This document shows, piece by piece, positions 27,963 to 37,989 of a stretch of 64,000 bases of DNA. Position numbers and translations under genes: made by a program. The stretch is from Fimbriimonas sp. (GTDB taxonomy: Bacteria; Armatimonadota; Fimbriimonadia; Fimbriimonadales; Fimbriimonadaceae), in assembly GCA_031292555.1 (NCBI GenBank), contig JARLGV010000085.1, positions 22,609 through 86,608 on the forward strand. The letters run 5' to 3'. The notes under the pieces were generated by a model. That model made no database searches. It was given only the letters and a program-made list of their open reading frames with translations, and was not told the origin of the DNA. The number at the start of each line of letters is the position of its first letter. Positions within the stretch are counted from its first letter, which is position 1.

Positions 27963-29879
27963 CTATCGGCGAGAATAGAATTCGAGGATCGCTTCGGCAG
28001 TGATTCCGCTCTCGAAGACCCGGAAGTTGTGGCCGTTGGGAGTGCCGTTCGGTCCGTAGAACTCGGAGACGGTTCCCCAGCAGCCTAGTTCGCCCGAGGT
28101 AGCGATCGTCTTGAGTACCTCTTTTGCCTTCGGATCGTGCAGGACCGACAAGTCGTAAAGCAGGTATCCGAGGTTATGTCCGCAGAAGCCCATGACATCG
28201 GGCGGGGCGGTGGGTAAGAACCCCGTCGACGGAATCACAAGACCTTTCGTGGCCAACGCGTCGCCCTTTTGTCGATCCCAATTGAGTTTGGCGCCGACCC
28301 AGAGAGGGATCAGGTCGTAGTTTGGCACTGCCACACTCGGCCATGTTCCATCCCGATAGCGGGCCCATACGTGGTGGGCGGGAGCAACGTCAGCCTTCCA
28401 GAATGTCGCATCTATCGAGTCCCTGAGTGCCTTGAGCTTGGCCTCGTATTCGGCCGCCTCGCGGTCCCGATGCTGCGATTTGAGCAAGTCTGCATAGAAC
28501 TGAGCCGAGGCGACCGCGATGGCGGAAGAAGGGAAGGACCATGCGTCGTTGTGCCACTGGGGAAACGCTGGGAAGCCGCCATATTCGGTTCCGTCCTTCT
28601 TCACGCAGTACTGTTCAGTCTCGTCGCCGTTGAAGCCGATCCGCCACTGGTTCGCTTCAAGGGCCCTCAATTGGGAGTCGATGGCGAACTTCAGGGACGG
28701 ACCGGCCCAGAGGAGGATGTCCATGTCATGGGTCGCCGCCAAGTAGCCCCGAATCATCAACGCGTAGTAGCCTGTTATCTCCGAGCTTTCGTTTGCAAAC
28801 GAATGCCCAATAAAGGAGTCGGAGCCCATCGACCAGTAGTTCGGGATGAACCCGGCAATCGACCACTTGTGGTGGATCGTCTCGATCGCCTGGTAGACCT
28901 CGGCGGTGTGGCCGGTCGCGAGGAACAATCGGACCGCGCCGTGAGTGTCCCGCACGTAGGAGTTGGCATACCGCCGAGTTCCTGCGATCGTGCCGCCATC
29001 GCGATTCTGCTGCATCTTGCAGGCGATGAGGCTTCCTTCGACCGCATCCCGTTCAACCGGATCGATCACGCGGTTGAGCGACTTCTCACTGAGGCGCATC
29101 CATTTCCGCCATGCTTCGAGACTGGCGTCCAGTTCGATCTTCGGTCTTTGGTTTCGGATGCGAGCGGTATAAAACGCCGCCGACCGGCCCTCAGTGTAAT
29201 GCAGCCAGTGGAATAGCCCGGTTTCAAACGTGCCTAGTGGAGCAAGCCGATGGTCGCGCGTTCTCAGTCGGAATCGCTTTCCGACTTGCTCCACTGAGCA
29301 GGGCTCGGAGAACGAAATCTGCGCATAGCGGTCGGCCCAGTTCTTCGTCTCTCCGCCGAAGCAAAACACTCCTTCCATAGCAGATAGGGTGAGGGCGCTC
29401 TCATGATCGATCTGCCCGGTTGCCGCATCGGGGGTCACCTCCGCCTGGACGACGATATTGGCGGAGATCGTCTTCGACTGATTCGTGCAGGCGACCAAGC
29501 GTGCAATCCACGGGGCTTCGGGCATAGAAAAGTCCGTGACCGAGACCTTGAGATCGCCAATCCGCTGGATTCCGGTGAAGACCCCCGCCCCACGAACGCG
29601 GTGCATCTGAAAGGTGAGGTCGACCGGTTTACCGTCGACTACCAGACTGAGCGTTTCCTGCGAGATGTAGTTGGGCGAAGTGTAGTCCGGGCCGATAAGG
29701 AAGTCCCATGTTCCGTTCGTCGTTCCTCCAGCACCCGCCAAACCGTTGCCAAAGAAGTACGGTTCCTCCCGGCCCAGATACGGAACGGTTGGCATGTCCG
29801 ATCCCGCCGTAGCAAAGCCAATCGCTGCTCTCGCCATGAACCACAAAATGCCTACCATTCGAAATACCTGAGTTGCCAC
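27963..29879 (-). CDS. Six-hairpin glycosidase-like protein
   Basis: 638 residues from ATG 29879; ATG 29858 would remove seven residues and improve the signal peptide. An N-terminal beta-sandwich (about 30-260) is followed by an alpha/alpha-barrel (about 290-635) with acidic candidate residues in FNGDETEQYC, HNDAWSFPSS and ANESSEITG. The fold matches six-hairpin glycosidases (glucoamylase/phosphorylase-like), but I cannot assign a GH family. Secreted or periplasmic glycan degradation is likely, together with the nearby sulfatase. Confidence 0.75.
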   Translation of the reverse strand: MATQVFRMVGILWFMARAAIGFATAGSDMPTVPYLGREEPYFFGNGLAGAGGTTNGTWDFLIGPDYTSPNYISQETLSLVVDGKPVDLTFQMHRVRGAGVFTGIQRIGDLKVSVTDFSMPEAPWIARLVACTNQSKTISANIVVQAEVTPDAATGQIDHESALTLSAMEGVFCFGGETKNWADRYAQISFSEPCSVEQVGKRFRLRTRDHRLAPLGTFETGLFHWLHYTEGRSAAFYTARIRNQRPKIELDASLEAWRKWMRLSEKSLNRVIDPVERDAVEGSLIACKMQQNRDGGTIAGTRRYANSYVRDTHGAVRLFLATGHTAEVYQAIETIHHKWSIAGFIPNYWSMGSDSFIGHSFANESSEITGYYALMIRGYLAATHDMDILLWAGPSLKFAIDSQLRALEANQWRIGFNGDETEQYCVKKDGTEYGGFPAFPQWHNDAWSFPSSAIAVASAQFYADLLKSQHRDREAAEYEAKLKALRDSIDATFWKADVAPAHHVWARYRDGTWPSVAVPNYDLIPLWVGAKLNWDRQKGDALATKGLVIPSTGFLPTAPPDVMGFCGHNLGYLLYDLSVLHDPKAKEVLKTIATSGELGCWGTVSEFYGPNGTPNGHNFRVFESGITAEAILEFYSRR

Positions 29880-29955
29880 GATGGAATGAGTACCATTCTA
29901 TACCAGGGGACAGAACTAACGAAGACCTTCACGCCGCTCGCTTTGCCTCGTCTGC

Positions 29956-29988
29956 AGCCCCCGTAGCCGCTGCCTCCGTGGCAGCGCA
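29956..29988 (+). repeat. Left arm of 33-nt inverted repeat
   Basis: It matches the reverse complement of 30111-30143 with one mismatch. Each arm contains its own hairpin CGCTGCC-tccgt-GGCAGCG, like a pair of REP units. It lies in the 293-nt gap upstream of the glycosidase (29880-30172), which has no gene. Confidence 0.85.
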
Positions 29989-30110
29989 ACATACTCGCGG
30001 GACACGGGACAGGCGGATAGGCGACGGGATGGGGGATTGCGGACCTGTCGGTTATCCAGTGCGTGAGAAGTGCCGTGCCTATCCGGACTATCGAGCCATA
30101 GGCTCTTCCC

Positions 30111-30143
30111 TGCGCTGCCACGGAGGCAGCGACTACGGGGGCT
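30111..30143 (-). repeat. Right arm of 33-nt inverted repeat
   Basis: Inverted partner of 29956-29988 at 32 of 33 positions, with a 122-nt spacer. The sequence differs from the 16421/16932 pair, so it is a separate repeat family. Confidence 0.85.
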
Positions 30144-30172
30144 ACTGGCGGGACCCAGCCGGTGGCATGCGG

Positions 30173-30568
30173 TCAATCACCATTTCTGTCCACTGTCCGA
30201 CTGTCCCGTGCCCCGTGGGTTGGGGCCTTGCATCTCCAGGCTTGCACGATCAGGAACTCCAGTTCGTGGAGGTCAACTCTATCGATGTGGACGAGGATGG
30301 CGGGGAAGCCGTTGTAGTGAGGTTCGGTGAGGTACGCGACCGTGTTCGACGCCAAAAGCTCGTCCTTGGTCTCCAGGTCGGGTACTAGAAATGCAATGAC
30401 GTCCAGATTGGGCACCTTCGGCTTTTTGGGGTGGATTCGCTCCATCCATGGCCACAGGAAACCCTTATGCTTGCCTTTGACCAGGACGGAGAAACCGAAC
30501 CCTTCCGTCGACTGTTCGGCTCCCGGCAGTTGAGACGCGATCCGTCTGATGTCTTCGAGGTCGGCCAT
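30173..30568 (-). CDS. MmcQ/YjbR family protein
   Basis: 131 residues from ATG 30568 (MADLEDIRRIASQLPGAEQ), preferred to the longer frame from 30607 because YjbR proteins start just before this helix. FLWPWMERIH, then LDVIAFLVPDLETKDELL and EPHYNGFPAILVHID match the family, a small CyaY-like fold of uncertain, possibly DNA-binding, role. It ends 29 nt inside the gap edge of the inverted repeat. Confidence 0.82.
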   Translation of the reverse strand: MADLEDIRRIASQLPGAEQSTEGFGFSVLVKGKHKGFLWPWMERIHPKKPKVPNLDVIAFLVPDLETKDELLASNTVAYLTEPHYNGFPAILVHIDRVDLHELEFLIVQAWRCKAPTHGARDSRTVDRNGD

Positions 30569-30612
30569 AGAGCATTCTAGCCGAGCGATTGCCTCCGACC
30601 CAAACACGGAAG

Positions 30613-32103
30613 CTACTCCACGTGAGGTTGTCCGGTGCTTTCTTCAGCCTGTCTCCAGAACGTGTCCTTCGGGTCGACTTGTTTGATGCCGCGAGTGACC
30701 AAGGACAACGGCACCATCACGTATTCGGTCAGCCACTGTGAGATCATGAAGTCGGTGTAGCCGGCCAACGCATTGTCGACGGCGAGCGCGCCCAAGCGCT
30801 GGCAATACACATTGTCGTGCGAATTGGCTGGCATCGACCGGATCAGGTACCGAGGCTGGAACTCGAAGTGCTGGCCGACATTTGGGATGTCCTCGATGAA
30901 CTTGAGGAACTCAAGCCGGAAGTTCTGCTTGGTGATAGGTATGCGAGGATGCAGCTTGACTCCCGCCTTTCCTAGAACTGCCCCAACCCCCTCGGCCGCA
31001 ACAATGATCAGGTGCGGCTTCTTGGAGTCGACCTTTCGCTGCACCTCACGGAACAGGAACTCGCGGTACTCGTGCAAAATGGCGAGGCACTCTTCCTTGG
31101 ACCGTCCTTGAAATGCCTCGGGGATCATAACGAGATCGACGTGGCCGTTTGCGAACGCGGCGTTGGCGGCAACGAACCCGGACGATGCACCAAAGAATTC
31201 GATGAAGCAAGTGCGCCGCGTCGACTCGGCTTCACAGTGAATCGAGTTGATAATATTCGTCGCCTGCTGAACCGCAGACTCGAAACCGAACGATTGAGAT
31301 ACCCACAACACGTCGTTATCCATCGTCTTGGGGATACCCACAACGATCAAGCGCTTGTTCTGCGGATGAATGGCAAGCTGATGCGCGAAGTTAAGCGACC
31401 CGTCTCCACCGACCACGTACAGAATGTCAATCAACGAATTCTGTAATCGGGTCAAAACCAACTCCACTTCCTCTGCTCGGGTTAGCGCGTCCTTTGCGCC
31501 GCGACCCGCCCCAAGTTCGGAGCCGCCACTTTCGAGCCACTTCGCGGTCTTATCGCTGTCCAACTCGATCCGCTCGCCCGACTTGAGCCCGTCGATTCCA
31601 TTGAGATAGCCCCATACGACGCCGTTTGGGCCCATAAGGCGGTGATAGGTTCTCATGTGCCGGTAGACGATCGCGTGAACGACCGCATTCAGTCCGGGAG
31701 CCAACCCACCCGTCGTAACAACTGCGGCCTTGAGACCGTCGGCGGAATCGAAGGCAAGCTGTATACGCGGCGCCGCCTCCATAAATGCGGGGATGGGCAA
31801 TCGTGAGCCGTGGCATTGAGCGATGATTTCGTGGTCGATGGTCGCCAGCTTCAAGCAGGACTGTTCGCGAAACTGGCCCAACACCTTCTCGGGTACTTGG
31901 TTCGGGTACGCCGCCGTCTTTGCAGGATGGGCGTGGATGGTGAGGTCAAGGCTCTTCCGGTTGGTAGGGTACTCGTCGATCAACTCCAACAGAATGCGCC
32001 GTTCGTCTGTCACATCCTCTATGATGTCAGACTCGGAGCGGATTCGGTGGCCCCGCAGTAACGGCACGTGCCGTGGGCCCGTTCGCGTACAGCAACGCCG
32101 CAC
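30613..32103 (-). CDS. 6-phosphofructokinase, long group II type
   Basis: 496 residues with an N-terminal extension of about 120 residues before the core. GGLAPGLN is at 132-139, GGDGS at 232-236 and PKTMDND at 258-264. Glycine in GGDGS is typical of ATP-dependent enzymes, while lysine in PKT(M)DND is typical of the PPi-type lineage; the combination is known from plant and trypanosomatid ATP-PFKs. It phosphorylates fructose 6-phosphate in glycolysis. The start is uncertain because no clear SD is seen. Confidence 0.88.
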   Translation of the reverse strand: MRRCCTRTGPRHVPLLRGHRIRSESDIIEDVTDERRILLELIDEYPTNRKSLDLTIHAHPAKTAAYPNQVPEKVLGQFREQSCLKLATIDHEIIAQCHGSRLPIPAFMEAAPRIQLAFDSADGLKAAVVTTGGLAPGLNAVVHAIVYRHMRTYHRLMGPNGVVWGYLNGIDGLKSGERIELDSDKTAKWLESGGSELGAGRGAKDALTRAEEVELVLTRLQNSLIDILYVVGGDGSLNFAHQLAIHPQNKRLIVVGIPKTMDNDVLWVSQSFGFESAVQQATNIINSIHCEAESTRRTCFIEFFGASSGFVAANAAFANGHVDLVMIPEAFQGRSKEECLAILHEYREFLFREVQRKVDSKKPHLIIVAAEGVGAVLGKAGVKLHPRIPITKQNFRLEFLKFIEDIPNVGQHFEFQPRYLIRSMPANSHDNVYCQRLGALAVDNALAGYTDFMISQWLTEYVMVPLSLVTRGIKQVDPKDTFWRQAEESTGQPHVE

Positions 32104-32237
32104 GTTGGGCTTGCACCCAAGGCTTCAAATCGCCTACTCGATCTGCTGCTCGCAACGCAACGTGTCGACACGGGCCCAGAGTTTCGCTAAGTATCAGCTC
32201 CTAGTGTTCGATTACTCAGAACATGCGGATCTCTCTT

Positions 32238-35200
32238 TCACGAGTTCGCCTGTGTTGTTGCGGCAATCGAAACTGCGTGGGCATTCGGTTTCGGCTTTTC
32301 CAGATATCGGTTGTTCGGTGCGGCAGGGTCGATGAGCTTCGGACCGGTCACTTCGACCGGCTTCAAGCCGTGCTTTTGGAGCAAGGCGTTGAGCGCGAGC
32401 AAGTCCTTCGCCAGCAAGGCGCGCCACCGATCCGAAACGGCCTTAAGTTTCGACCAATCGGCCGCGTAAGTCTCCAGCATCGGTTCGGTCGGCGCGACGT
32501 CGCCATAGTCGAACGAGTCGAGTCTTGCAAGCAGGTAACCGTTGAGGCCGGCAAAATTCGACGGGTCGGGTGGTCCGTAGAAGCGGCGAATATGGCTTAC
32601 AGTGCCGGCGACCTTTGTCAACTCGCCTTCGAACGAATTGGCTGCCTTGAGGACGTCGTCAGGGGGCTTGGAGGCAATTACCGAAGAAACGGAAGATCGT
32701 ACTCTCTCAATCTGATGGTAGCCGGCCCAAGCCTCCTCGATCCCGGCAACGAGATCCATCCGGTATCGATTTTCGAGCACCATATCACGCTCAGTGGCCA
32801 GTGAGCGAGGATCGTTTCGAACGATCAGTGGCTGCGTTACGGACTTGCCATCCACGATCAGGCGAACCGTGTAATTGCCGGGCAGGGCAAGCGGACCTTC
32901 GATCGCTTCAGGGGTATCGCCCGGGATCGCTCCCATCACGTCTCCGACATCGTGAGTGAACGCATGCGGCGTGTCATAGCGAATGTTCCAGTTAATCCGG
33001 TTCAGTCCCACGTTCGCCGGTATCGGTTGGCGCACCTCCGGCCAGTACGTCGCGACCGGCGGGGCGGGATCGTCATACGGCTCGATTGGAGCGCTCGTAA
33101 AGTGTCGAACGACACGTCCGCCACTGTCGACGATCTCCACCTTGACGTCGCCGACCGGCTTTGCGGTCAGTGAATAGTAAATCACGGCGCCAAGGGGCGG
33201 GTTCTCCGCGTGGGGCATCTCGGGTGGAAGCGGGGTGTCGTCGTTGACATTGCGGCGCAACCGAAAGGCGATGGATGGCCGATACAAGTGAGCCGATTCA
33301 GAAACCGTAGCCTTTGAGATCTGGCGCAAAGGCGCATAGTCGTCGAGAATCCACATGCCACGCCCGAACGTGCCGAGCACCAAGTCGTTTCCATGGATGA
33401 CCAGATCCGAGTACGCGGTCGTCGGCAGGTTCAAGGTTAGTGGTTGCCAGCTATCGCCGTCGTCGAACGACACGAAGACATGGCGCCAGGACAAAGCAAA
33501 AAGCAGCCCTGGTCTTCCAGGATCGGAACGCACAAGCGAGAGGAACTCGGGTGCATCGGCGTTCTGCTTGAGCAACCCCTTGGCGGTCTCGGTCCAGGCA
33601 AGGCCGAAGTTATGAGTGCGAAACAGATGGCTGGAACTCCCGGCGCCGGTAGTGATCGTGACGACGGCGTAAGCACCACCCGTATCGACGCTCGATGCCT
33701 CGATATGGGAGACCATCATTTCCTTCTGTCCGGGCTGGCGCGGCAGACTCACGTCTAGCCAGGTTTTGCCATGGTCTTTCGTGAGCCGGATAAGCCCGTT
33801 GCTTGTCCCGGCCCACAGGATATTTGGCGAGAGAGCGGACGCCGAGAAAGTGACGATGGCGGCTCCCTTGTCCCGTTCCTTTTCCGATGGAGCCCGAGTG
33901 TAGGGAGCGACTGTCAGATCGGGGCTGATCTTATTCCAATGCGACCCTCCGTCGGTTGTGGACAGGATGTACTGGAATGCCATCAGGAGCTCGTGCGGGT
34001 TCGACGGGTTGAAGGTTAGCTGGCCCGACCATCCGCGCAGGTCGGAGCCCGGATTCATGTTCGGCTCGACCTGAACCCACTGGCCGCTTGGATAGGTCAC
34101 CCTGATGATGCCGCCAACCGGACCCACTGCATAGCTGATTGCCGGATTGAGAGGGTCGACCACGATATAGCCCCCTTCGTTGCCTGGATGAGGAAGCCAG
34201 TCGAATGCGGTGATTGCTCCGAGGTTGCCTCGGCTGCTGGTCCCGATGCATCCACTGTCCTGTTGGGTGGCATAGACCCAATACGGGAATCGGTTGTCGG
34301 TGCTGACGTGATAGACCTGACCGGTGGCCTGGTTATACCAAGATCCCCATGTCTTGCCTTTGTCGAGGCTCACGGTTGCGCCCTGATCGCCACCTAGGAT
34401 GATGTGGTTACTGTCGCTCGGATTGATCCACAACTGATGGGGATCGTCTCCGCCGGGCGCCCCCTTGAATCCCTGAAACGTCTCGCCGCCGTCGAGAGAC
34501 CGATACACGCACGTTGCCAGCGTGTAGACGATGTCGGGATTTTGGGGGTCCACATAGACGCCCGACGAATAGTCTCCCTGCCCGTTTGCGATTCGTGAGT
34601 CGCCGGCCGCCATCTGCCGCCAGGACGTACCGCCGTCGTCCGAGCGGTAGAGGCCGAATGTTCCGATCAGAAATAGACGTTGAGCATGGGTGCCTGCTGC
34701 CACCGCGACAGTAACGCGGCCACCGCTCTTCGGCAATCCCGTCGCCTTGATCTTCTTCCACGTTACGCCTTCGTCCGTCGACCTGTAGATCTCGGGACCG
34801 CTCGATATCGAAGAGTCGACCACCGAGCCCTGCCCACGAAACCGCTTCCATGGACTTGCGAAGATAACGCTGGGCTGGTCGAATGCCCATGCGAGGTGTT
34901 GGATGCCAGTTCTGTCGTCGATAAACAAGACGCGCGTCCAGTGGTCCCCGCCGTCGGTGGTTCGGTAAACACCCTTTTCGCTATCGACGGCGCCTCCAAG
35001 GGCGGCGGCCAAGACAACTCTATCGTTGTGGGGATCCACGAACACGGAAGGCACCAGTTTGCTGTTTGTCAGGCCGATGTGACTCCAAGTCTTTCCTGCG
35101 TCAACCGATCGGTACATTCCCGTCCCTTGGCCACCGCCGCTGATCTCACCGGTTCCCGCGTAGACGACGTTTGGATTCGACTGGGCGACCTGAATCGAGC

Positions 35201-35501
35201 CGATCGTGGCCGTGTCTTTGACGGCGTCAAAGATCGGGTCCCATACCTGGCCGGCACTCGTGGTCTTCCAGATGCCGCCTTCAGGCAGCCCGATGTAGAA
35301 CGTATCCGGCTGATTGATGACCCCGGTTACGGCCGAGACCCTTCCCCCTCGAAAAGGGCCGATGTTGCGCCACTTCAATCCGGCCAAATGCGCCGCATCG
35401 ATAGTCTGGGCGCCGACAACTCCTATCGAACCAAAGCACAAGATTGCGACCCGGATGGTATTCAGACTCAAGCGAGATCGCAGCAGGTACGGGTGTCTCA
35501 T
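32238..35501 (-). CDS. Large exported sortilin/VPS10-like beta-propeller protein with BNR repeats
   Basis: 1087 residues. A signal peptide ends near residue 31 (VGAQ). Many Asp-box repeats (SxDxGxTW types such as SVDAGKTWSHIG, TTDGGDHWTRV, SLDKGKTWGSW) span about 40-700, giving one or two propellers. The last 350 residues contain a beta-rich module and a helical end region. Such proteins are common in Bacteroidota and Armatimonadota and are annotated as glycosyl hydrolase or photosystem assembly-like, but no glycosidase activity should be assumed. Function unknown; extracellular. Confidence 0.82.
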   Translation of the reverse strand: MRHPYLLRSRLSLNTIRVAILCFGSIGVVGAQTIDAAHLAGLKWRNIGPFRGGRVSAVTGVINQPDTFYIGLPEGGIWKTTSAGQVWDPIFDAVKDTATIGSIQVAQSNPNVVYAGTGEISGGGQGTGMYRSVDAGKTWSHIGLTNSKLVPSVFVDPHNDRVVLAAALGGAVDSEKGVYRTTDGGDHWTRVLFIDDRTGIQHLAWAFDQPSVIFASPWKRFRGQGSVVDSSISSGPEIYRSTDEGVTWKKIKATGLPKSGGRVTVAVAAGTHAQRLFLIGTFGLYRSDDGGTSWRQMAAGDSRIANGQGDYSSGVYVDPQNPDIVYTLATCVYRSLDGGETFQGFKGAPGGDDPHQLWINPSDSNHIILGGDQGATVSLDKGKTWGSWYNQATGQVYHVSTDNRFPYWVYATQQDSGCIGTSSRGNLGAITAFDWLPHPGNEGGYIVVDPLNPAISYAVGPVGGIIRVTYPSGQWVQVEPNMNPGSDLRGWSGQLTFNPSNPHELLMAFQYILSTTDGGSHWNKISPDLTVAPYTRAPSEKERDKGAAIVTFSASALSPNILWAGTSNGLIRLTKDHGKTWLDVSLPRQPGQKEMMVSHIEASSVDTGGAYAVVTITTGAGSSSHLFRTHNFGLAWTETAKGLLKQNADAPEFLSLVRSDPGRPGLLFALSWRHVFVSFDDGDSWQPLTLNLPTTAYSDLVIHGNDLVLGTFGRGMWILDDYAPLRQISKATVSESAHLYRPSIAFRLRRNVNDDTPLPPEMPHAENPPLGAVIYYSLTAKPVGDVKVEIVDSGGRVVRHFTSAPIEPYDDPAPPVATYWPEVRQPIPANVGLNRINWNIRYDTPHAFTHDVGDVMGAIPGDTPEAIEGPLALPGNYTVRLIVDGKSVTQPLIVRNDPRSLATERDMVLENRYRMDLVAGIEEAWAGYHQIERVRSSVSSVIASKPPDDVLKAANSFEGELTKVAGTVSHIRRFYGPPDPSNFAGLNGYLLARLDSFDYGDVAPTEPMLETYAADWSKLKAVSDRWRALLAKDLLALNALLQKHGLKPVEVTGPKLIDPAAPNNRYLEKPKPNAHAVSIAATTQANS

Positions 35502-35570
35502 GAAGCATCCATCTTAGCGTATCGAGAGCGGAACTTCTAGCACGGGTTCGATCAGATAAAGTACACGGCA

Positions 35571-36212
35571 ATGCTCGCTCTCGCCCTTGCATTCCTTCAG
35601 GCGTCGACAAGCGCCTCGCCCCAATTTCCGTATCTGGCATCGGAGATCAATTCGATGGCGAAAGTGGACCAGGAAATTCGGACGAAACTGATCGAGGAAT
35701 CGGGCGGAGGGAAGAAGTTCTCGATGACAACCCTCAACGCAATGCGGGACATCGACAAAAAGGACACCGAGCGGATGAAGTGGGTCGTCGCTCGCTTCGG
35801 TTGGCCGACTCCGGCAATGGTGGGCGAGGAGGCATGCGGCAACGCCTGGCTTCTTGTCCAGCATGCAGATGCCGACCATCCGTTCCAAAAGCAATGCCTG
35901 GCGTTGATTGAGCCGCTTGCGCGGAGCCACGTGATCGAAGGGAAGTACTATGCCTACCTTTTCGACCGGGTACAGGTTGGCGACGGCAAATTACAGCATT
36001 TCGGCACCCAGGGCAAGGACGAGAACGGCGTGATGTTCATCGACCCGGTCGAGGATCCGCGCACCGTCGATATCGAGCGCAAAAAGTATGGCCTGACCCC
36101 GCTGGAGACCTACGCCAAGCAGCTTGCTGAGGCGTACGGAGAGAAGCTCGCGCCAGACTGGAAGGATCGGCTCATCTCAAAGAAAGCTGTGAAACCCAAG
36201 CTGGGCCACTAG
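35571..36212 (+). CDS. DUF6624-like exported protein
   Basis: 213 residues with a short hydrophobic start (1-15). The conserved run ARFGWPTPAMVGEEA, then AWLLVQHADADHPFQ, and the downstream QHFGTQ and DPRTVDIERKKYGL match DUF6624. No catalytic role is known. It stands alone, divergent from the large propeller gene. Confidence 0.75.
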   Translation: MLALALAFLQASTSASPQFPYLASEINSMAKVDQEIRTKLIEESGGGKKFSMTTLNAMRDIDKKDTERMKWVVARFGWPTPAMVGEEACGNAWLLVQHADADHPFQKQCLALIEPLARSHVIEGKYYAYLFDRVQVGDGKLQHFGTQGKDENGVMFIDPVEDPRTVDIERKKYGLTPLETYAKQLAEAYGEKLAPDWKDRLISKKAVKPKLGH

Positions 36213-36311
36213 CCCACCCGCCTCTCACTTAGCGATGTTAAATTCCTCACCACGAGGGACCAAAAGCGGTATATGATGATGCCTGGAACCGTGCCTTGCG
36301 GCGACCTCGAG

Positions 36312-36342
36312 CGCACCTGTAATCGTTGACTCGACAGGTGCG
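36312..36342 (+). promoter_or_regulatory. Inverted repeat upstream of the DUF3142 gene
   Basis: CGCACCTGT (36312-36320) and ACAGGTGCG (36334-36342) are perfect 9-nt arms around 13 nt, 40 nt before the GTG start at 36382. It could be an operator or an mRNA hairpin. Confidence 0.45.
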
Positions 36343-36381
36343 AGCCAGGGGTAAGAACGCGGTCCACTTCCGCTGACTTCG

Positions 36382-37989
36382 GTGTTCACTTTGAGATCGC
36401 GTGCGCGAACAGGTTTGATTATCGTTGTCGCCATCATGCTGGTGACGTGGTTCGCTTTACGTACCTTGAGGCATGGTCCTCCGCCCCCGATGAAAGTGGG
36501 TATCTGGTACTGGCACACGCCCTTTCAGGTCACCAATGAGGAACTCGGCTGGCTGAAGAAGATCGGCGTGTCGACCATCTACGTGCGAACCGCAACCTTC
36601 ACCACGGACGGCGTCCACGTGAAGACGATGATCCCACAGTCGTGGAAATCGGATGCGCACGGCATGCCGGTGGTTCTGACTTTCAACTTCGATACCGGTC
36701 TGCGCTCGCACTTTGAGAAGTTCGCGAATGCAAGCATGGCCGCCGATATCGCACCGGCGATCGCCCGCTTTCGAAGTTCGGCGAAGTCGAAGGGGATTCG
36801 GGTCACCGGAATTCAAATGGACGTCGACTGTCCGACCCGGCTTCTCCCCAAATACGCGTCGTTGATTCGCGATATTCGGAGTCGATTGGAGGTAGACGGG
36901 GCGCTTGGCGCCCACGACTCTTTCTCGGCAACCGCCCTCCAGACCTGGCTCAATTCGGGGCACTATCAAGAACTCGCCGATGCCTGCGATTTCGTGGCCC
37001 CTCAATTTTATGAGGGCCGGATCGGTCGTACGATCGACACGATGCAACCGGCAGCCGACGCTGAGAACCTCGCTAACGGGATGGCGCGTGCCGAGTCGGC
37101 CGGACGACCCTACTTCGTCGGCATCGCGACCTACGGTCACGCCTTGCTCTTCAACCGCGGCGGTCAGCTTGTGGCAATGTATCACGGCATGCAGCCCGAA
37201 GATGCCCTTCGCCACCCTTCGCTGCAGTTCGAAGTTACTTACCCAATGGCGGCGAACGGGAAACGGGCAGGACCGAACGAGGGGATCGGCGAGAATCTTC
37301 TGGTTGTCAAAGCGGTCCACCCCGACATCAACGGGCGTGGTCTGGGATTCCGAATCGCCTACGTCCTGCCGACCGCCGAAATGCTGGCGCGCGAACTCAA
37401 GATCGTGCGTGAAAGTGCTTCCTCAAACTGCCAGGGCGTCATTTTGTATCGCTTTCCGGAAGCAGCCGACGAACTGAACCTGCCTTTGGAGACGATGGCC
37501 CAGAGCTTTGCCGGCAAGCCCACGTCGGTGGAGATCGACCCAAGCCTCGCCCGACGGTCGGTGCCTTGGTCGCTCATCGGGACGGGTCGATCGGCAAAGA
37601 AGGTCCCATGCGATTACACTTTGACCGTGAAATCAACGGGTACGGCCCCGACGATGGCGGCTCCCGGGGCGGTATCGGTGGTGGTTGCATTCGACGGGAT
37701 CGGCTTGGAGGGGGTTGAGCCGGGCGACTTCGATCGGGCTCAGACCGGGGTCTTGACGCCGGATCGGAGCTTTCAGCCGTGCGCCCCTGCCCATGCCAAC
37801 GCGGTGCTCTTCGAGCGGAATCAGATGCTCCCCGGAGCTAAGCTGAGGGCAGGCGCCATCGAAGTTGGAGCTGACGGACCGAGTCCGGTCAAGATGTCGT
37901 GGGTCGTCGATTGTCCGAACGGCAAGGATCATGTCCAGGGATCGCGCGACCTTGGGAGTCAGCACGCATCCAAGGTGGTGGGGAAGTGA
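36382..37989 (+). CDS. Membrane-anchored DUF3142 protein
   Basis: 535 residues from GTG 36382. One N-terminal membrane helix (about 11-27) is followed by a TIM-barrel-like domain: KVGIWYWHTPFQVTNEEL, then GIQMDVDCPTRLLPKYASLIRDI, and CDFVAPQFYEG, matching DUF3142. The fold suggests a glycosidase-like enzyme with D in GIQMDVD conserved; activity unproven. The last 130 residues are a separate beta-rich domain. It overlaps the next gene (GTGA), so the two products probably work together at the cell surface. Confidence 0.78.
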   Translation: MFTLRSRARTGLIIVVAIMLVTWFALRTLRHGPPPPMKVGIWYWHTPFQVTNEELGWLKKIGVSTIYVRTATFTTDGVHVKTMIPQSWKSDAHGMPVVLTFNFDTGLRSHFEKFANASMAADIAPAIARFRSSAKSKGIRVTGIQMDVDCPTRLLPKYASLIRDIRSRLEVDGALGAHDSFSATALQTWLNSGHYQELADACDFVAPQFYEGRIGRTIDTMQPAADAENLANGMARAESAGRPYFVGIATYGHALLFNRGGQLVAMYHGMQPEDALRHPSLQFEVTYPMAANGKRAGPNEGIGENLLVVKAVHPDINGRGLGFRIAYVLPTAEMLARELKIVRESASSNCQGVILYRFPEAADELNLPLETMAQSFAGKPTSVEIDPSLARRSVPWSLIGTGRSAKKVPCDYTLTVKSTGTAPTMAAPGAVSVVVAFDGIGLEGVEPGDFDRAQTGVLTPDRSFQPCAPAHANAVLFERNQMLPGAKLRAGAIEVGADGPSPVKMSWVVDCPNGKDHVQGSRDLGSQHASKVVGK

